DNA from: Amycolatopsis sulphurea
GTDB lineage: Bacteria; Actinomycetota; Actinomycetes; Mycobacteriales; Pseudonocardiaceae
Assembly: GCF_002564045.1 (NCBI RefSeq)
Contig: NZ_PDJK01000002.1
Location: forward strand, 806,001 to 870,000
Length of the DNA: 64,000 bases
Direction of reading: 5' to 3'
Each line of letters begins with the position of its first letter. Within the stretch, counting starts at the first letter, position 1. Below, piece by piece: positions 43,224 to 51,785 of this stretch. The translations under genes were made by a program, and so were the position numbers. The notes under the pieces were generated by a model, which was not told the DNA's origin, made no database searches, and saw nothing but the letters and a program-made list of their open reading frames with translations.

Positions 43224-45626
43224 TCACCTCCCCCTCCGCCCGCTCAGCCGCAGCAGGGCGGGACCGCCCCCTGCCGCGAGCGCACCGACCGCCAGCAGCA
43301 CGACCAGTACCCAGCGCACGATCCCGACCGGGGAGGCGGGGGTGGGACTCGACTGGGTGGCTTGCTGCTGCGCGATGGTCTTGGTGGGGACAGCCGCCTT
43401 CACCGGTCCCGGGCCGCCGGCCGGTGCGGCCGCCTTGTCCGGGGCGGCGGTCCCGGCGTCCGCCAGCGCGGATGTCCCGCTGTTGTCCGCTGTACCCCCG
43501 GAACCCGGCGCGTTGCCTGCCCCGCCGGCTGCCTGGTCCGGCGTGCCGACCGGCTTGCCTGCGAGGCCGGCGATCTTGGTCGCCGCGTCCCGCGCCTGCC
43601 GGCGCAGGTCATCCGGCAGCGGCACGTAACCGTCGGGCAGCTGACCGGGCTCGATACCCGGGGTCTGCCCATCGCCCACCGCGTAGCGGATGAAGTTCGC
43701 GTAGTCGGCGCCCGCCGCAGTGTCCAATGCGGACGGTGCAGTGGTGGCGTAGCTGAGGTTCGTCAGCGGGTAGGCCGCGGCGGCCGTCGAAGTCGGGTTC
43801 GGCACCTTCACCCCGTCGACGCCGCTGTCCTTCATGGCGGCGACACCGGCGAGCAGGGCATCGGCGGTCGGCGCGACATACGCACCCGAGGAGTTCCGCA
43901 GTTTCGCCATCGGCAGGCCGTAGCGCACCGCGGTGGCCGTGTCGGTAATCGCGATGAGGCGGCGAGCCCCCACCGGATCCCGGCTCACCGACGCGAGGTT
44001 CTTGGTGCCGTCCGGGTTCCGGAGGTTGGTCGGCTCCTTGCCGAGCGAGTCACCCCGGCTGGCCGCCCGCGCCGCGTCGTGCATGTCGTTGGCGAGCGGG
44101 TGCCGTTCGAGGGCGCAGGTCTCGGTCAGGTCGGCGCCAAAGCAGGAAAGATCCGACTTCGGGAACGTGGGCACCGGCAGGGTCATGCCCTTGTAGTGGG
44201 GGTTGACGGTCATACCCCACTTGTCCGGCTTGCCGTCGAGGAAGGCGCGCGCGTCCGGATCGGCGTTGATCCAGCTCCACAGCACTGCGGTCTGGTCGTA
44301 GTCCACAGTGGACACAAGAGCGTCGACGGTCGCGATCGTCTTGAGACTGTCCGCCAGGTCCCCGTTGGCCTCCCGGAAATCCGGGTCGAGGGTGAGACTG
44401 ACCTGATTGTCCGCCAGGTAGTCCGCAGGCCCCGGCAACGCGCCCCGGTAGGACTGGGTGAGCAGCTTGGCCACCAGCCTGGGTGTCAGGTTCAGCTCCA
44501 TGACCTGCTCGCCATCGCGCTGCCACACCGAAGGCGCCGCGCCGCTGCCCGAACCGCCGGACTGCCGCTCGATCATGAACGCGATGGACAGCCCGGAAAG
44601 CGCGACCGGCGCGTAGACCAGTGGCCGGGCGGCCTCACCGGGCGGCACGGGATCGGTGATGAAGTTGAGGCCGGGCTTGTCCGACTGCAGCACTCCCCGC
44701 GCCACCTGGTCGGGCAGCTGCGTGTAGCCGAAGACCTTCCCACTGCCGGCACACAGTTTCGGCTGCCAGCGCAGCACTGCCTCGGCCATGAACTCGTGCC
44801 CGGTCGTGGACCGCTCCGCGGCGCCGAGCGGGCAAGCCGAACCGACCGGCTGGAAGTCCAACCGCACCTGAAGCCGGTGCGACCAGTTCGTGGTCGACAA
44901 CGGTGACGAGTCGAGCCAGCTGTGGGTGTAGCTGGTGCCGGCGACCTGGCCGTTGACCTCTTTGTCGCTACGCGGCACCACCACCAGCCAGCAGTGCCGT
45001 GGTTTCCCAGTGGTCTGGTCCACCACGCCACAGCCGAGACCGTAGGCCTCGGTGTTGGTCTGCACCTCGAAGTCGAGGTCGCCACCGCCATCGAGCCGCG
45101 TCTTGGCGAGCGGTACCTCGTTGGTCGTGCCGGCCGTGAAGAAGTCTCCGGGGGAAGTCGTCGTCGCCCCGGTCACCGAGCGGAACGGCACCGTGACCGC
45201 CGCCGCGCCCGGCGTCCGGTCGAACGGGTCTTCCAGCGGGTCGATCAGGCTGCCGTAGCTGAGCTGCCGGTTACGCAGAAACGCCCCGGACGCGGGATTG
45301 AGCTGTGAGGCGAGCCCCCCGTACTGGCACTGCTCGCGGTCGGGCCCGGCCGGGTCGTCGCCCCAGCATTGCATGACCTGCAGGAAGTTGGTGTAGAAGT
45401 TGCCTTCCGGTCCGGTCGGGGCTCCGCCGGTCCAGCTGAGGTGCACGGTCTGGTTGATGAGGTTCGTGGTCTGGCCGACCGTGACCTTCAGGCTCGCGAA
45501 GTCCCCGGTGCCGGAGACGGTGACCGCGGTGCCGGCGGGCGCGGCCTCTGCCGGCCCGAGCGCGAGCCCGACGCCGGCGACGGCCAGCACGGCCGCCAGC
45601 ATCAGTCGCAGGATCCGGGTGATCAC
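43224..45626 (-). CDS. Large membrane-anchored PstS-like protein (800 aa)
   Basis: Exported protein with signal peptide (LRLMLAAVLAVAGVGLALGP), a beta-rich N-terminal part (VGQTTNLINQTVHLSWTGGA, YTNFLQVMQCWGDD), a PBP-like region (residues 320-690: LSGLSIAFMIERQSG, LAKLLTQSYRGAL-type helix, LVSTVDYDQTAVLWSWINAD, AYPLTNLSYATT), an Ala/Gly/Pro linker and a C-terminal helix (IVRWVLVVLLAVGALAAGGG) with a short basic end. PstS proteins are usually about 350 residues; the N-terminal extension is unlike them. The start overlaps the pstS stop by 4 bp (ATGA). It may link ligand capture to the surface complex; the ligand is unknown. Confidence 0.72.
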   Translation of the reverse strand: MITRILRLMLAAVLAVAGVGLALGPAEAAPAGTAVTVSGTGDFASLKVTVGQTTNLINQTVHLSWTGGAPTGPEGNFYTNFLQVMQCWGDDPAGPDREQCQYGGLASQLNPASGAFLRNRQLSYGSLIDPLEDPFDRTPGAAAVTVPFRSVTGATTTSPGDFFTAGTTNEVPLAKTRLDGGGDLDFEVQTNTEAYGLGCGVVDQTTGKPRHCWLVVVPRSDKEVNGQVAGTSYTHSWLDSSPLSTTNWSHRLQVRLDFQPVGSACPLGAAERSTTGHEFMAEAVLRWQPKLCAGSGKVFGYTQLPDQVARGVLQSDKPGLNFITDPVPPGEAARPLVYAPVALSGLSIAFMIERQSGGSGSGAAPSVWQRDGEQVMELNLTPRLVAKLLTQSYRGALPGPADYLADNQVSLTLDPDFREANGDLADSLKTIATVDALVSTVDYDQTAVLWSWINADPDARAFLDGKPDKWGMTVNPHYKGMTLPVPTFPKSDLSCFGADLTETCALERHPLANDMHDAARAASRGDSLGKEPTNLRNPDGTKNLASVSRDPVGARRLIAITDTATAVRYGLPMAKLRNSSGAYVAPTADALLAGVAAMKDSGVDGVKVPNPTSTAAAAYPLTNLSYATTAPSALDTAAGADYANFIRYAVGDGQTPGIEPGQLPDGYVPLPDDLRRQARDAATKIAGLAGKPVGTPDQAAGGAGNAPGSGGTADNSGTSALADAGTAAPDKAAAPAGGPGPVKAAVPTKTIAQQQATQSSPTPASPVGIVRWVLVVLLAVGALAAGGGPALLRLSGRRGR

Positions 45627-47212
45627 GGGTCCTCCCCATGGACGTAGTTTCTGCGCCGCAGCACCCGTGCCAGCACGGGCGGGGCGATGATCAGGCCGAG
45701 GAACAGCACGACGGCCAGGGTGGCGAACAGCGCCCAGGTCGCGTCGTCCTTCAGGTTCAGGGAAACCGGCTGGGCCAGCGCTCCGGACGACCCGTTGCTC
45801 GCGGACACCGGCAGGCCCGTGTTGGGATCGATCGCGGCGGGACCCCCGGCCCCGGGCGCATCCGCCGGTGCCGCGTCACCGGCGGGTGTCCCGTCCGGAT
45901 TGGTCGCGCCGGGCCCGTTGGGCGTGCCGCTGCCGTTGGCCGCGGTGCCGCCGCGGACCGGAGTGGGCGTCTTGGCGCCGCCGGTGCCCTCGGTGCACTG
46001 CGTCACGCCGATCTTGTCGCAGCTCTTCGGGAAGGGCGCGGTCTTGGCGAGCAGGTTGGTGCCGTCCGCCGAGAACGTCGGGTTGTTGCATTTGCGGATG
46101 TCCGTGGGCTTCTTCGTCGAACCCGGGATCCGCGCCACCTGATTCAGACCGGCTTGCACGAGGTTGATCGGCAGCGGCGAATAGCCCAGGTTGTCCGCCT
46201 GTTGCTGCCCCTCGCAGAGGAAGTAGTAGGCGAAGTCCGACAGCGTTTTCCCCTTCACCTGGGTAAAAGGAGAGGCCGTCGTGGTCGGCAGGATCATGTA
46301 GCTGTAGCTGGACAACGGGTAGGTGCGCGAATCGTTGTTGTGGTAGACGCCGCCCAGCTCCTGGGTGAGGTCCGGCCTGATCCCCGCCCCCAGCAGCGCC
46401 ACCGCGACACTGGGCGCCTTCGGTTCGATGTAGTACCCGGCCTTGTTGAGCACCTTGGCGATCGGGAAACCCGCGTTGCGCGCGTAGGAGTACTCGACGT
46501 AGGTGATCGCACCTTCGCTCTGGTCCTGCCGGGTGTAGTTGGTCACGCCCAGCGAGCCCGACTGGCCGATCATGGGCGAGACCAGCGGGAAAAAGGAGGT
46601 GAAACCGCACGGCGCGGCCCGTCCGGCACGGCGGCAGAACGCGTCCCACATCCCGCCGTACTCGCTGGCCATGTAGGCGGTGAACTGCGCGGTGGTGCCC
46701 GAACCGTCCGACCGGACCACCGGGATGATCTTGCGTGCGGGCAGCGCCAGCCCCGGGTTGTCCGCCTTGATCGCGGGGTCGGCCCAGTTAGTGATCGTGC
46801 CGGTGAAGATCCCGGTCAGCGTCTTGCCCGACAGCCGCAGGTTCGTCACCCGCGTGTTGCCGATCTTCAGGTTGTACATGAAGGCCGTGCCGCCGGCGAC
46901 GATCGGCATGTAGGCGAACCCGCGCGCCGGGTTCGCGTCCAGCACGCCGCCATCGGTGAGGCCGTAGGGGATCTCCGACACCGCGAAGTCGACCTGACCG
47001 TTGCGGAAGTCGTTGCGGCCGGCCGTGGAACCGGTCGCGGAGAAGTTGATCCGCATGCCGTACTGCTCGACGTTCTTGCGCCATTGGTCGAGCGCGTTCG
47101 AACTCCACGTCGACCCGGAGCCGCTGATCGGCACGTACCCCTGCGCCATCGCGGGCTGCTGTCCGACGAACAGCAGCACGAGCACGGCCGCCAGCGCGGC
47201 GAAGCGCTTCAC
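45623..47212 (-). CDS. pstS: Membrane-anchored PstS phosphate-binding protein
   Basis: A 529-residue PBP; the GTG at 47212 overlaps the pstA stop (GTGA) and has GGAGAGG upstream. Signal peptide FAALAAVLVLLFVGQQPAMA. PstS ligand loops are visible: PISGSGSTWSSNALDQW, SATGSTAGRNDFRNGQVD, and VRSDGSGTTAQFTAYM. Instead of a lipobox, the mature domain is followed by a Gly/Pro/Ala linker and a C-terminal helix (ALFATLAVVLFLGLIIAPPV) that anchors it to the membrane. Most PstS of actinobacteria are lipoproteins of about 370 residues, so the anchor and 150-residue tail are atypical. An in-frame extension upstream of the GTG is the pstA antiframe, not coding. Confidence 0.85.
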   Translation of the reverse strand: MKRFAALAAVLVLLFVGQQPAMAQGYVPISGSGSTWSSNALDQWRKNVEQYGMRINFSATGSTAGRNDFRNGQVDFAVSEIPYGLTDGGVLDANPARGFAYMPIVAGGTAFMYNLKIGNTRVTNLRLSGKTLTGIFTGTITNWADPAIKADNPGLALPARKIIPVVRSDGSGTTAQFTAYMASEYGGMWDAFCRRAGRAAPCGFTSFFPLVSPMIGQSGSLGVTNYTRQDQSEGAITYVEYSYARNAGFPIAKVLNKAGYYIEPKAPSVAVALLGAGIRPDLTQELGGVYHNNDSRTYPLSSYSYMILPTTTASPFTQVKGKTLSDFAYYFLCEGQQQADNLGYSPLPINLVQAGLNQVARIPGSTKKPTDIRKCNNPTFSADGTNLLAKTAPFPKSCDKIGVTQCTEGTGGAKTPTPVRGGTAANGSGTPNGPGATNPDGTPAGDAAPADAPGAGGPAAIDPNTGLPVSASNGSSGALAQPVSLNLKDDATWALFATLAVVLFLGLIIAPPVLARVLRRRNYVHGEDP

Positions 47213-48363
47213 TGATCCTCTCCGTTCCGTTCGTTGATGCGCGCGATGAACCGTTCCCGGTCCGACATCGACGCGCGTTCGCGGCGTGCCCGCTGCCCGC
47301 GGGACAACTCGCCCGCGGGTCGCCCGCCGAGCACCCGTGCGAGCACGAACAGCACCAGCACGAGCAGCATCAGCACCGCCGCCGCACCGAACCCGCGTGC
47401 CTTCATCGCCTCCTCGGGCGAGGTGACGAGGCTGAAGGTGGCCAGGGGCAAGGAGATCATCGGGCCGCTGGTCGGGTCGGTGTTGAGGTAGGCGGTGAAG
47501 CCTGCGGTGATCAGCACCGGCGAGGTCTCGCCGATGCCGCGCGCGGTGCCCAGCAGGACCGCGGTCGTCAGGCCGGACCGGGCCGTGGGCAGCACGACAT
47601 GCCAGACCGTGCGCAGCTGGCCGGCACCCAGCGCGAGGGAGGCCTCGCGCAGCGAGCCCGGCACCATCCGCAGCACCACGTCGGCCGCGCGGATCACGAT
47701 CGGCAGCATCATCACGCTGATCGCGCAGCCCGCCGCGAGCCCGGACCGCTCCAGTCCCAGCGCGAGGATCAGCGCGGCGTACACGAACAGCCCGGCGATG
47801 ATCGACGGCAACGCGGTCATCGCGTCCGTCACCGTGCGCACCAGCCGGGCGAACGTCCCCCTGGCCTCGTTGAGGAACACCGCGCACGTGACACCGAGCG
47901 GGATCACGATCGCGAGCGCGATCGCGATCTGCTCGAGCGTGCCGACCACCGCATGCAGAATTCCGCCCTGCGTCAGCGGATCGAGCGGGCCGGCGGTCGC
48001 CATGTCCTCGGTGAAGAAGTTGAGGTGCCGCAGCGCCGTGATGCCGCGCACCAGCGGGTAGCCGACGATCACGATGAGCCCGGCCAGTGCGACGAACGCC
48101 AGGCTGCACACGAGCACGCGGGCCAGCCGGTCGCGCACCGTCAGCGCGTTCTCCTCGAACGAGGTCAGCAACCCGTACAGGGCAAGGAACATGACCCATG
48201 CGATGACCAGGAATCCGATCACACCGCCGAATGGCGCGAGCCGGGTGAACACCAGCCACGTCACAGCGAGCGCGGCAGCGCCGGCGCCGATCAGCGCGAC
48301 GACGTCGCCGCGATCCGCGGTGCCCGTCGAGCGGCGTCTCTCGCAACCATCCACAGTGGACAT
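47209..48363 (-). CDS. pstA: Phosphate-type ABC permease PstA
   Basis: A 384-residue inner-membrane permease with about eight helices, two of them an extra N-terminal pair before the six-helix core. PstA markers: LTQGGILHAVVGTLEQIAIA, IPLGVTCAVFLNEARG, VTDAMTALPSIIAGLFVYAA, and the EAA loop LREASLALGAGQLRTVWHVV followed by LPTARSGL and GETSPVLITAGFTAYLN. The C-terminal 40 residues are a charged cytosolic tail (RGQRARRERASMSDRERF). The ATG at 48363 lies 3 bp after the pstC stop. It pairs with PstC to form the channel. The charged tail is longer than usual. Confidence 0.88.
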   Translation of the reverse strand: MSTVDGCERRRSTGTADRGDVVALIGAGAAALAVTWLVFTRLAPFGGVIGFLVIAWVMFLALYGLLTSFEENALTVRDRLARVLVCSLAFVALAGLIVIVGYPLVRGITALRHLNFFTEDMATAGPLDPLTQGGILHAVVGTLEQIAIALAIVIPLGVTCAVFLNEARGTFARLVRTVTDAMTALPSIIAGLFVYAALILALGLERSGLAAGCAISVMMLPIVIRAADVVLRMVPGSLREASLALGAGQLRTVWHVVLPTARSGLTTAVLLGTARGIGETSPVLITAGFTAYLNTDPTSGPMISLPLATFSLVTSPEEAMKARGFGAAAVLMLLVLVLFVLARVLGGRPAGELSRGQRARRERASMSDRERFIARINERNGEDQ

Positions 48364-48366
48364 GAC

Positions 48367-49380
48367 TCACGCCTCGCTTTCCCGGCCGGAGCGGCTGCGC
48401 GCGATGATCGCCGACGCGCCGAAGTTGACGACAAGAGTGAGTGCGAACAGGGCGAGGCCCGCGGCCATCAGCGCGGAGAGCCCGAACGGACTCGCCGCGC
48501 CCCACTGTTGCGCGATCAGCGCGGACACCGAGTTGGCGCCGCTCTGCAGGATGTGCGGCTGGATCGCGAACACCGGCGCGATGATCATGTACACCGCGAT
48601 CGTCTCCCCCAGCGCCCGGCCGAGCGCCAGCATCGTCCCGCCGATCATCCCGCCACGCGCGAACGGCAGCACGACGGAACGGATCATGCCCCACTTGGTG
48701 GCGCCCAGCGCGTACGCGCCCTCCCGTTCACCGGGCGGCGCCTGGGAAAACGACTCACGCATCACCGAGCACGCGGTCGGCATCACCATCATGCCGACGA
48801 TGAGCCCGGCGAAGAAAGTCGAGCTGGCGAACACCGTCTCGGTGCTCAGCGGGTCGTTCGCGTCGTATCCGTCCACTGTGAACAGCGGGATCCACGCGAG
48901 TCTCTGCGAGATCCACCGCGGCACTTCGAGCAGGTTCCACTGCAGGAAAACGGCGCCGAACAGGCCGTACACCACACTGGGCACCGCGGCCATCAGGTCG
49001 ACCAGGCTGACCAGCAGCCGCTTCACCCCGCCCGGTGCGTACTCGGAGATGAACAGCGCCACCCCGAAGGCCAGCGGGAACGCCACGCACAGGGCGACGC
49101 CGGCGATCAGCACCGTGCCGGTGATCACCGCCGCGATGCCGAAGTTGCCCGAGTCCGGCTGCCACGCCTGCGTCGTGAGGAAGCCCCACCCGACCTTGCG
49201 CAACGCACCGAATCCGTTGGTCAGCAAGAAGATCCCGACCGTCACCATGATCACCAGGACGAGCAGCCCGGCGATCCGCAGCAGTCCGCGGAAGGCGAGG
49301 TCAGTGCCTCCCGGCGGCGCGACGCGGCGCCGCGACTCCTTCTCCGCAGGCGGGGTCGGCGACGTGAGCAAGCTGGTCAT
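48367..49380 (-). CDS. pstC: Phosphate-type ABC permease PstC
   Basis: A 337-residue permease with six core helices. PstC markers: WQPDSGNFGIAAVITGTVLI, LFISEYAPGGVKRLLVSLVD, MAAVPSVVYGLFGAVFL, EAA-like loop VPPGEREGAYALGATKWGMI (here QAPPGEREGAYALGATKW) and ALGRALGETIAVYMI. The ATG at 49380 is preceded by GAGGGG. It is the first gene of the array. The 131-bp upstream region holds a weak PHO-box-like repeat but no other gene. Its order (pstC-pstA-pstS, then envelope genes, pstB last) differs from the usual pstSCAB. Confidence 0.88.
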   Translation of the reverse strand: MTSLLTSPTPPAEKESRRRVAPPGGTDLAFRGLLRIAGLLVLVIMVTVGIFLLTNGFGALRKVGWGFLTTQAWQPDSGNFGIAAVITGTVLIAGVALCVAFPLAFGVALFISEYAPGGVKRLLVSLVDLMAAVPSVVYGLFGAVFLQWNLLEVPRWISQRLAWIPLFTVDGYDANDPLSTETVFASSTFFAGLIVGMMVMPTACSVMRESFSQAPPGEREGAYALGATKWGMIRSVVLPFARGGMIGGTMLALGRALGETIAVYMIIAPVFAIQPHILQSGANSVSALIAQQWGAASPFGLSALMAAGLALFALTLVVNFGASAIIARSRSGRESEA

Positions 49381-49461
49381 CGGCGCACCCCTCTCACTCT
49401 CTTAACGGCCGATTCACACGACTGGGTAAGGAAATCCAGTAAAGGAGGACAACTGGCCGCC

Positions 49462-49483
49462 GGATCATTAACTACGGACGAAC
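49462..49483 (-). promoter_or_regulatory. Weak PHO-box-like direct repeat upstream of pstC
   Basis: On the minus strand it reads GTTCGTCCGTA followed by GTTAATGATCC, two 11-nt units resembling the actinobacterial PhoP consensus GTTCACC at 5 and 4 of 7 positions. It lies about 80-100 bp before the pstC start. The match is poor, so phosphate control is possible but not supported strongly. Confidence 0.25.
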
Positions 49484-49511
49484 AGGACCAGCGGTGGCGC
49501 ATTTCCGAAGA

Positions 49512-49877
49512 TTAGGTGCCAGTGCGGTCGAAAGAAACCGCGCGAAGATCAGCCACGTCCTGTACTTTCCCGGCAAGATCCTGGAATGCCGAACCCGCGT
49601 CGGAAGCCCGGATACGGCGTTGGTACTGACGGCCCGACACGGCCAGGTCGGCGGAGCCGGCCCGCAGCTGCCACCGCCACAGCCCCTGCCCGGTACGCAC
49701 GGTCAGGATGCTCGCGGTGTCCACCACCCTGATCAGTTCCTTCAACGACACCATGCACGCGCCCGGGTCGGGAAAGTCCTCGGCCGATCGCGCGATACTG
49801 CGATTGTTCGCCGACAGGAAACGCCACAGGACACGATCGGACTCGGCCCGGAAAATCTGAAAACGGGCGGCTGCCAT
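49512..49877 (-). CDS. DUF1508/YegP-like small protein
   Basis: A 121-residue protein with a YegP-like alpha-beta fold: the first strand (ARFQIFRAESDRVLWRFLSA) and the turn NNRSIARSAEDFPDPGACMV followed by the helix SLKELIRVVDTAS, then a second strand pair (LWRWQLRAGSADLAVSGRQY) with a helix, fit two DUF1508 half-repeats. Its role is unknown; such proteins are often stress-related. It is transcribed in the same direction as the Pst array, with its stop 131 bp before the pstC start, but is probably a separate unit. The ATG at 49877 has AAAAGAG upstream. Confidence 0.6.
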   Translation of the reverse strand: MAAARFQIFRAESDRVLWRFLSANNRSIARSAEDFPDPGACMVSLKELIRVVDTASILTVRTGQGLWRWQLRAGSADLAVSGRQYQRRIRASDAGSAFQDLAGKVQDVADLRAVSFDRTGT

Positions 49878-50031
49878 GTCTACTCTTTTCGCTGAGAGCC
49901 CCCCGACCTGCCGCGTAAGATTCCGTTGCGTTGGTGGACATAGGGGAAATGGCAGTCGTCCAGCGCGTGGTGAGCCGATTCACGAGGGATGAACGCGGCA
50001 ATCTTGCCGGATCGGGCGAACCGGTCTTTCG

Positions 50032-51174
50032 TTACGAGGTCGCGGCGGCCGTTACCGGATCGTTTTGTACGGTGGCAGGCTCCTCGCCCGGCTCCGTCGT
50101 CGCGGTGGTCGCCGGTGCCGTCGTCGTAACCGGCGGCGTCGTGACCGGCGGCGGGGTCGTGGACGGAGCCGGCTGCGGAGTCGTGCTCCCCGGCGGCGGA
50201 GTACTCGTCGGCCGAGGCTCGGTGCCCGTGGGGATGCTCGTGGCGGTGGACGTGGGGATGGTCGTGCTCGGGTTCGTGGTCACCGGGACTGCGGTGGTCG
50301 CGACAGGCGGTACCGGGACCGGCAGCTGGATCGCCCCCGGTGCGGGCAGCGCGAGCGGCGCTTCCGGGCTGGCCGGCGTGCCCGTCGGACCGACCGGGAG
50401 CGCGCTCCGGGCGTAGGCGTCGGCCCACAGCAGGACCGTGGCCACATAGGAGTCCGAGTGGTTGTACCGGAACACGGCCTCGGCGCGTTGCCGCGGGTCC
50501 GAGGTGTCCTGGCCACCCGCACACAGGTAGCGGGCCGCAGCAGCCGTCGCGTCGTAGATGTTGCTCGGATCCACACGGCCGTCGCCGTTGCCGTCCACGG
50601 CGTAGCTCCGCCACGTGGACGGAATGAACTGCATCGGCCCCACCGCGCGGTCCCACCGGCTGTCGCCGTCGTACCTGCCGCCATCGGTGTCAGCGATCGC
50701 CGCGAAACCCGTGCCGTTGAGTACCGGCCCCAGGATCGGCGACAGCGTCGTCCCCGCCGCGTCGACCTGCCCGCCGTGCGCGTGGTTGGACTCGATGCGC
50801 CCAATGCTCGCCAGCAGCGACCACTGCAGGTGACAGCCTGCCGGCGCCCGGCTGGCCGCCTGCACGTATGCGTCGAACGCGGCCGCAGCGATACCGAGCG
50901 GCCCAGACGGCGGGATGGCGGACGATCCCGCGGCGCCTGCCGGCGCATCGGGACCGGCCGGGTCGGCGAGGAGTTCACTGGGCACGACCGTAATCGGCAG
51001 GCTACCGTCCACCCCGACCGGATTCCCTTGGCTGTCAACGGGTTCCGGTGCACTCACGGGCAGGACCGCCAGCGGGCCGGCCGCGTGCAAGCCGATCACT
51101 CCGCTGGTCGGCACGACCAGCGGAAGCGCCAGCAGCGGAACCAAGACCGACCGACGTAGCCCACGCATGTGCAC
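50032..51174 (-). CDS. Secreted lytic transglycosylase with Pro/Thr-rich C-terminus
   Basis: Peptidoglycan-cleaving enzyme of about 380 residues. The GTG at 51174 has GGAGG 5 nt upstream (the ATG at 51168 is the alternative). A signal peptide (RSVLVPLLALPLVVPTSG) is followed by a linker and the transglycosylase fold, with the catalytic Glu in LLASIGRIESNHA, and VGPMQFIPSTWRSYAVDGNG and ATAAAARYLCAGG typical of the MltB-like/SLT-2 actinobacterial group. The last 110 residues are a Pro/Thr/Ala-rich stalk with no anchor. A role in wall turnover is likely. It precedes no obvious partner; the gene stands alone. Confidence 0.85.
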   Translation of the reverse strand: MHMRGLRRSVLVPLLALPLVVPTSGVIGLHAAGPLAVLPVSAPEPVDSQGNPVGVDGSLPITVVPSELLADPAGPDAPAGAAGSSAIPPSGPLGIAAAAFDAYVQAASRAPAGCHLQWSLLASIGRIESNHAHGGQVDAAGTTLSPILGPVLNGTGFAAIADTDGGRYDGDSRWDRAVGPMQFIPSTWRSYAVDGNGDGRVDPSNIYDATAAAARYLCAGGQDTSDPRQRAEAVFRYNHSDSYVATVLLWADAYARSALPVGPTGTPASPEAPLALPAPGAIQLPVPVPPVATTAVPVTTNPSTTIPTSTATSIPTGTEPRPTSTPPPGSTTPQPAPSTTPPPVTTPPVTTTAPATTATTEPGEEPATVQNDPVTAAATS

Positions 51175-51212
51175 TGCATCCTCCTCACAACAGCCCTTTG
51201 GCGGACTCGTTT

Positions 51213-51485
51213 CTAAATGCACTCCCCGGACATTCGGGAGCGCACGGGTAAACAACGGACATCGCGGACCTGACCGTTGGAGACGGTCACCTCGGCCACC
51301 GCGACCGCGCGGGCGAACTCGCGCCTCGGAACGACGGGGGTGAGCCCCCGATGTCGATGTCGGACGCCGGTACGGCTCGCCGTCGTGGGGACCGTGAACT
51401 CCTCGCTGCCCTTGACGACTTCGCCGCTCCGCATGTCCACGATGCCGATGGCGTAAAGAATCCGAGTCCGCTGCAGGAATGACAT
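51213..51485 (-). CDS. Small hypothetical ORF upstream of the transglycosylase
   Basis: A 90-codon frame with strongly GC-biased third positions (ILYAIGIVDMRSGEVVKGSE, FARAVAVAEVTVSNGQVRDV) and no recognised family. There is no clear ribosome site at the ATG (51485), and another coding-like frame (VDWVLLVNVIPAADSDS) overlaps its start, which could mean a frameshifted older gene. The stretch 51486-51785 upstream shows no other gene. Confidence 0.35.
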   Translation of the reverse strand: MSFLQRTRILYAIGIVDMRSGEVVKGSEEFTVPTTASRTGVRHRHRGLTPVVPRREFARAVAVAEVTVSNGQVRDVRCLPVRSRMSGECI

Positions 51486-51785
51486 TGACCAACAGCACCC
51501 AGTCCACCATCCACCCGATAGGGGAGACGCACGCCGGTTCGGAAACCGCCGAGGCGGATCGTGCGCTGGGCGCGGTTACGAGCCGAGGAAGACGAGTCCT
51601 GTGGCTGTGACCTCGTCAACCAACCGCAGTCACACGATGATGCCGGCACCGGGCGTCGGCATCATCGCCGTGTTCGGCGGCTACTTCCTTTCGCCCACAC
51701 GGATCCGCACCGAACACTGTGGACAGTTGTGCCATCAACCTTCACCCGCGACGCGAGCAGCTCCGGCTACGTTGGCGAACGCGGC

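Noticed and set aside
40543-43629. 1028-codon plus-strand open frame
   Set aside because: Antisense of the WxL-like and PstS-like genes; composition is typical of shadow frames (Arg/Gly/His/Val).
47213-48694. N-terminal extension of pstS to 1023 codons
   Set aside because: The extra part is the +1 frame of pstA and pstC; the GTG at 47212 with ribosome site and signal peptide is the real start.
49462-49483. Confident PHO box
   Set aside because: Only 5 and 4 of 7 consensus positions match; kept as a low-confidence site only.
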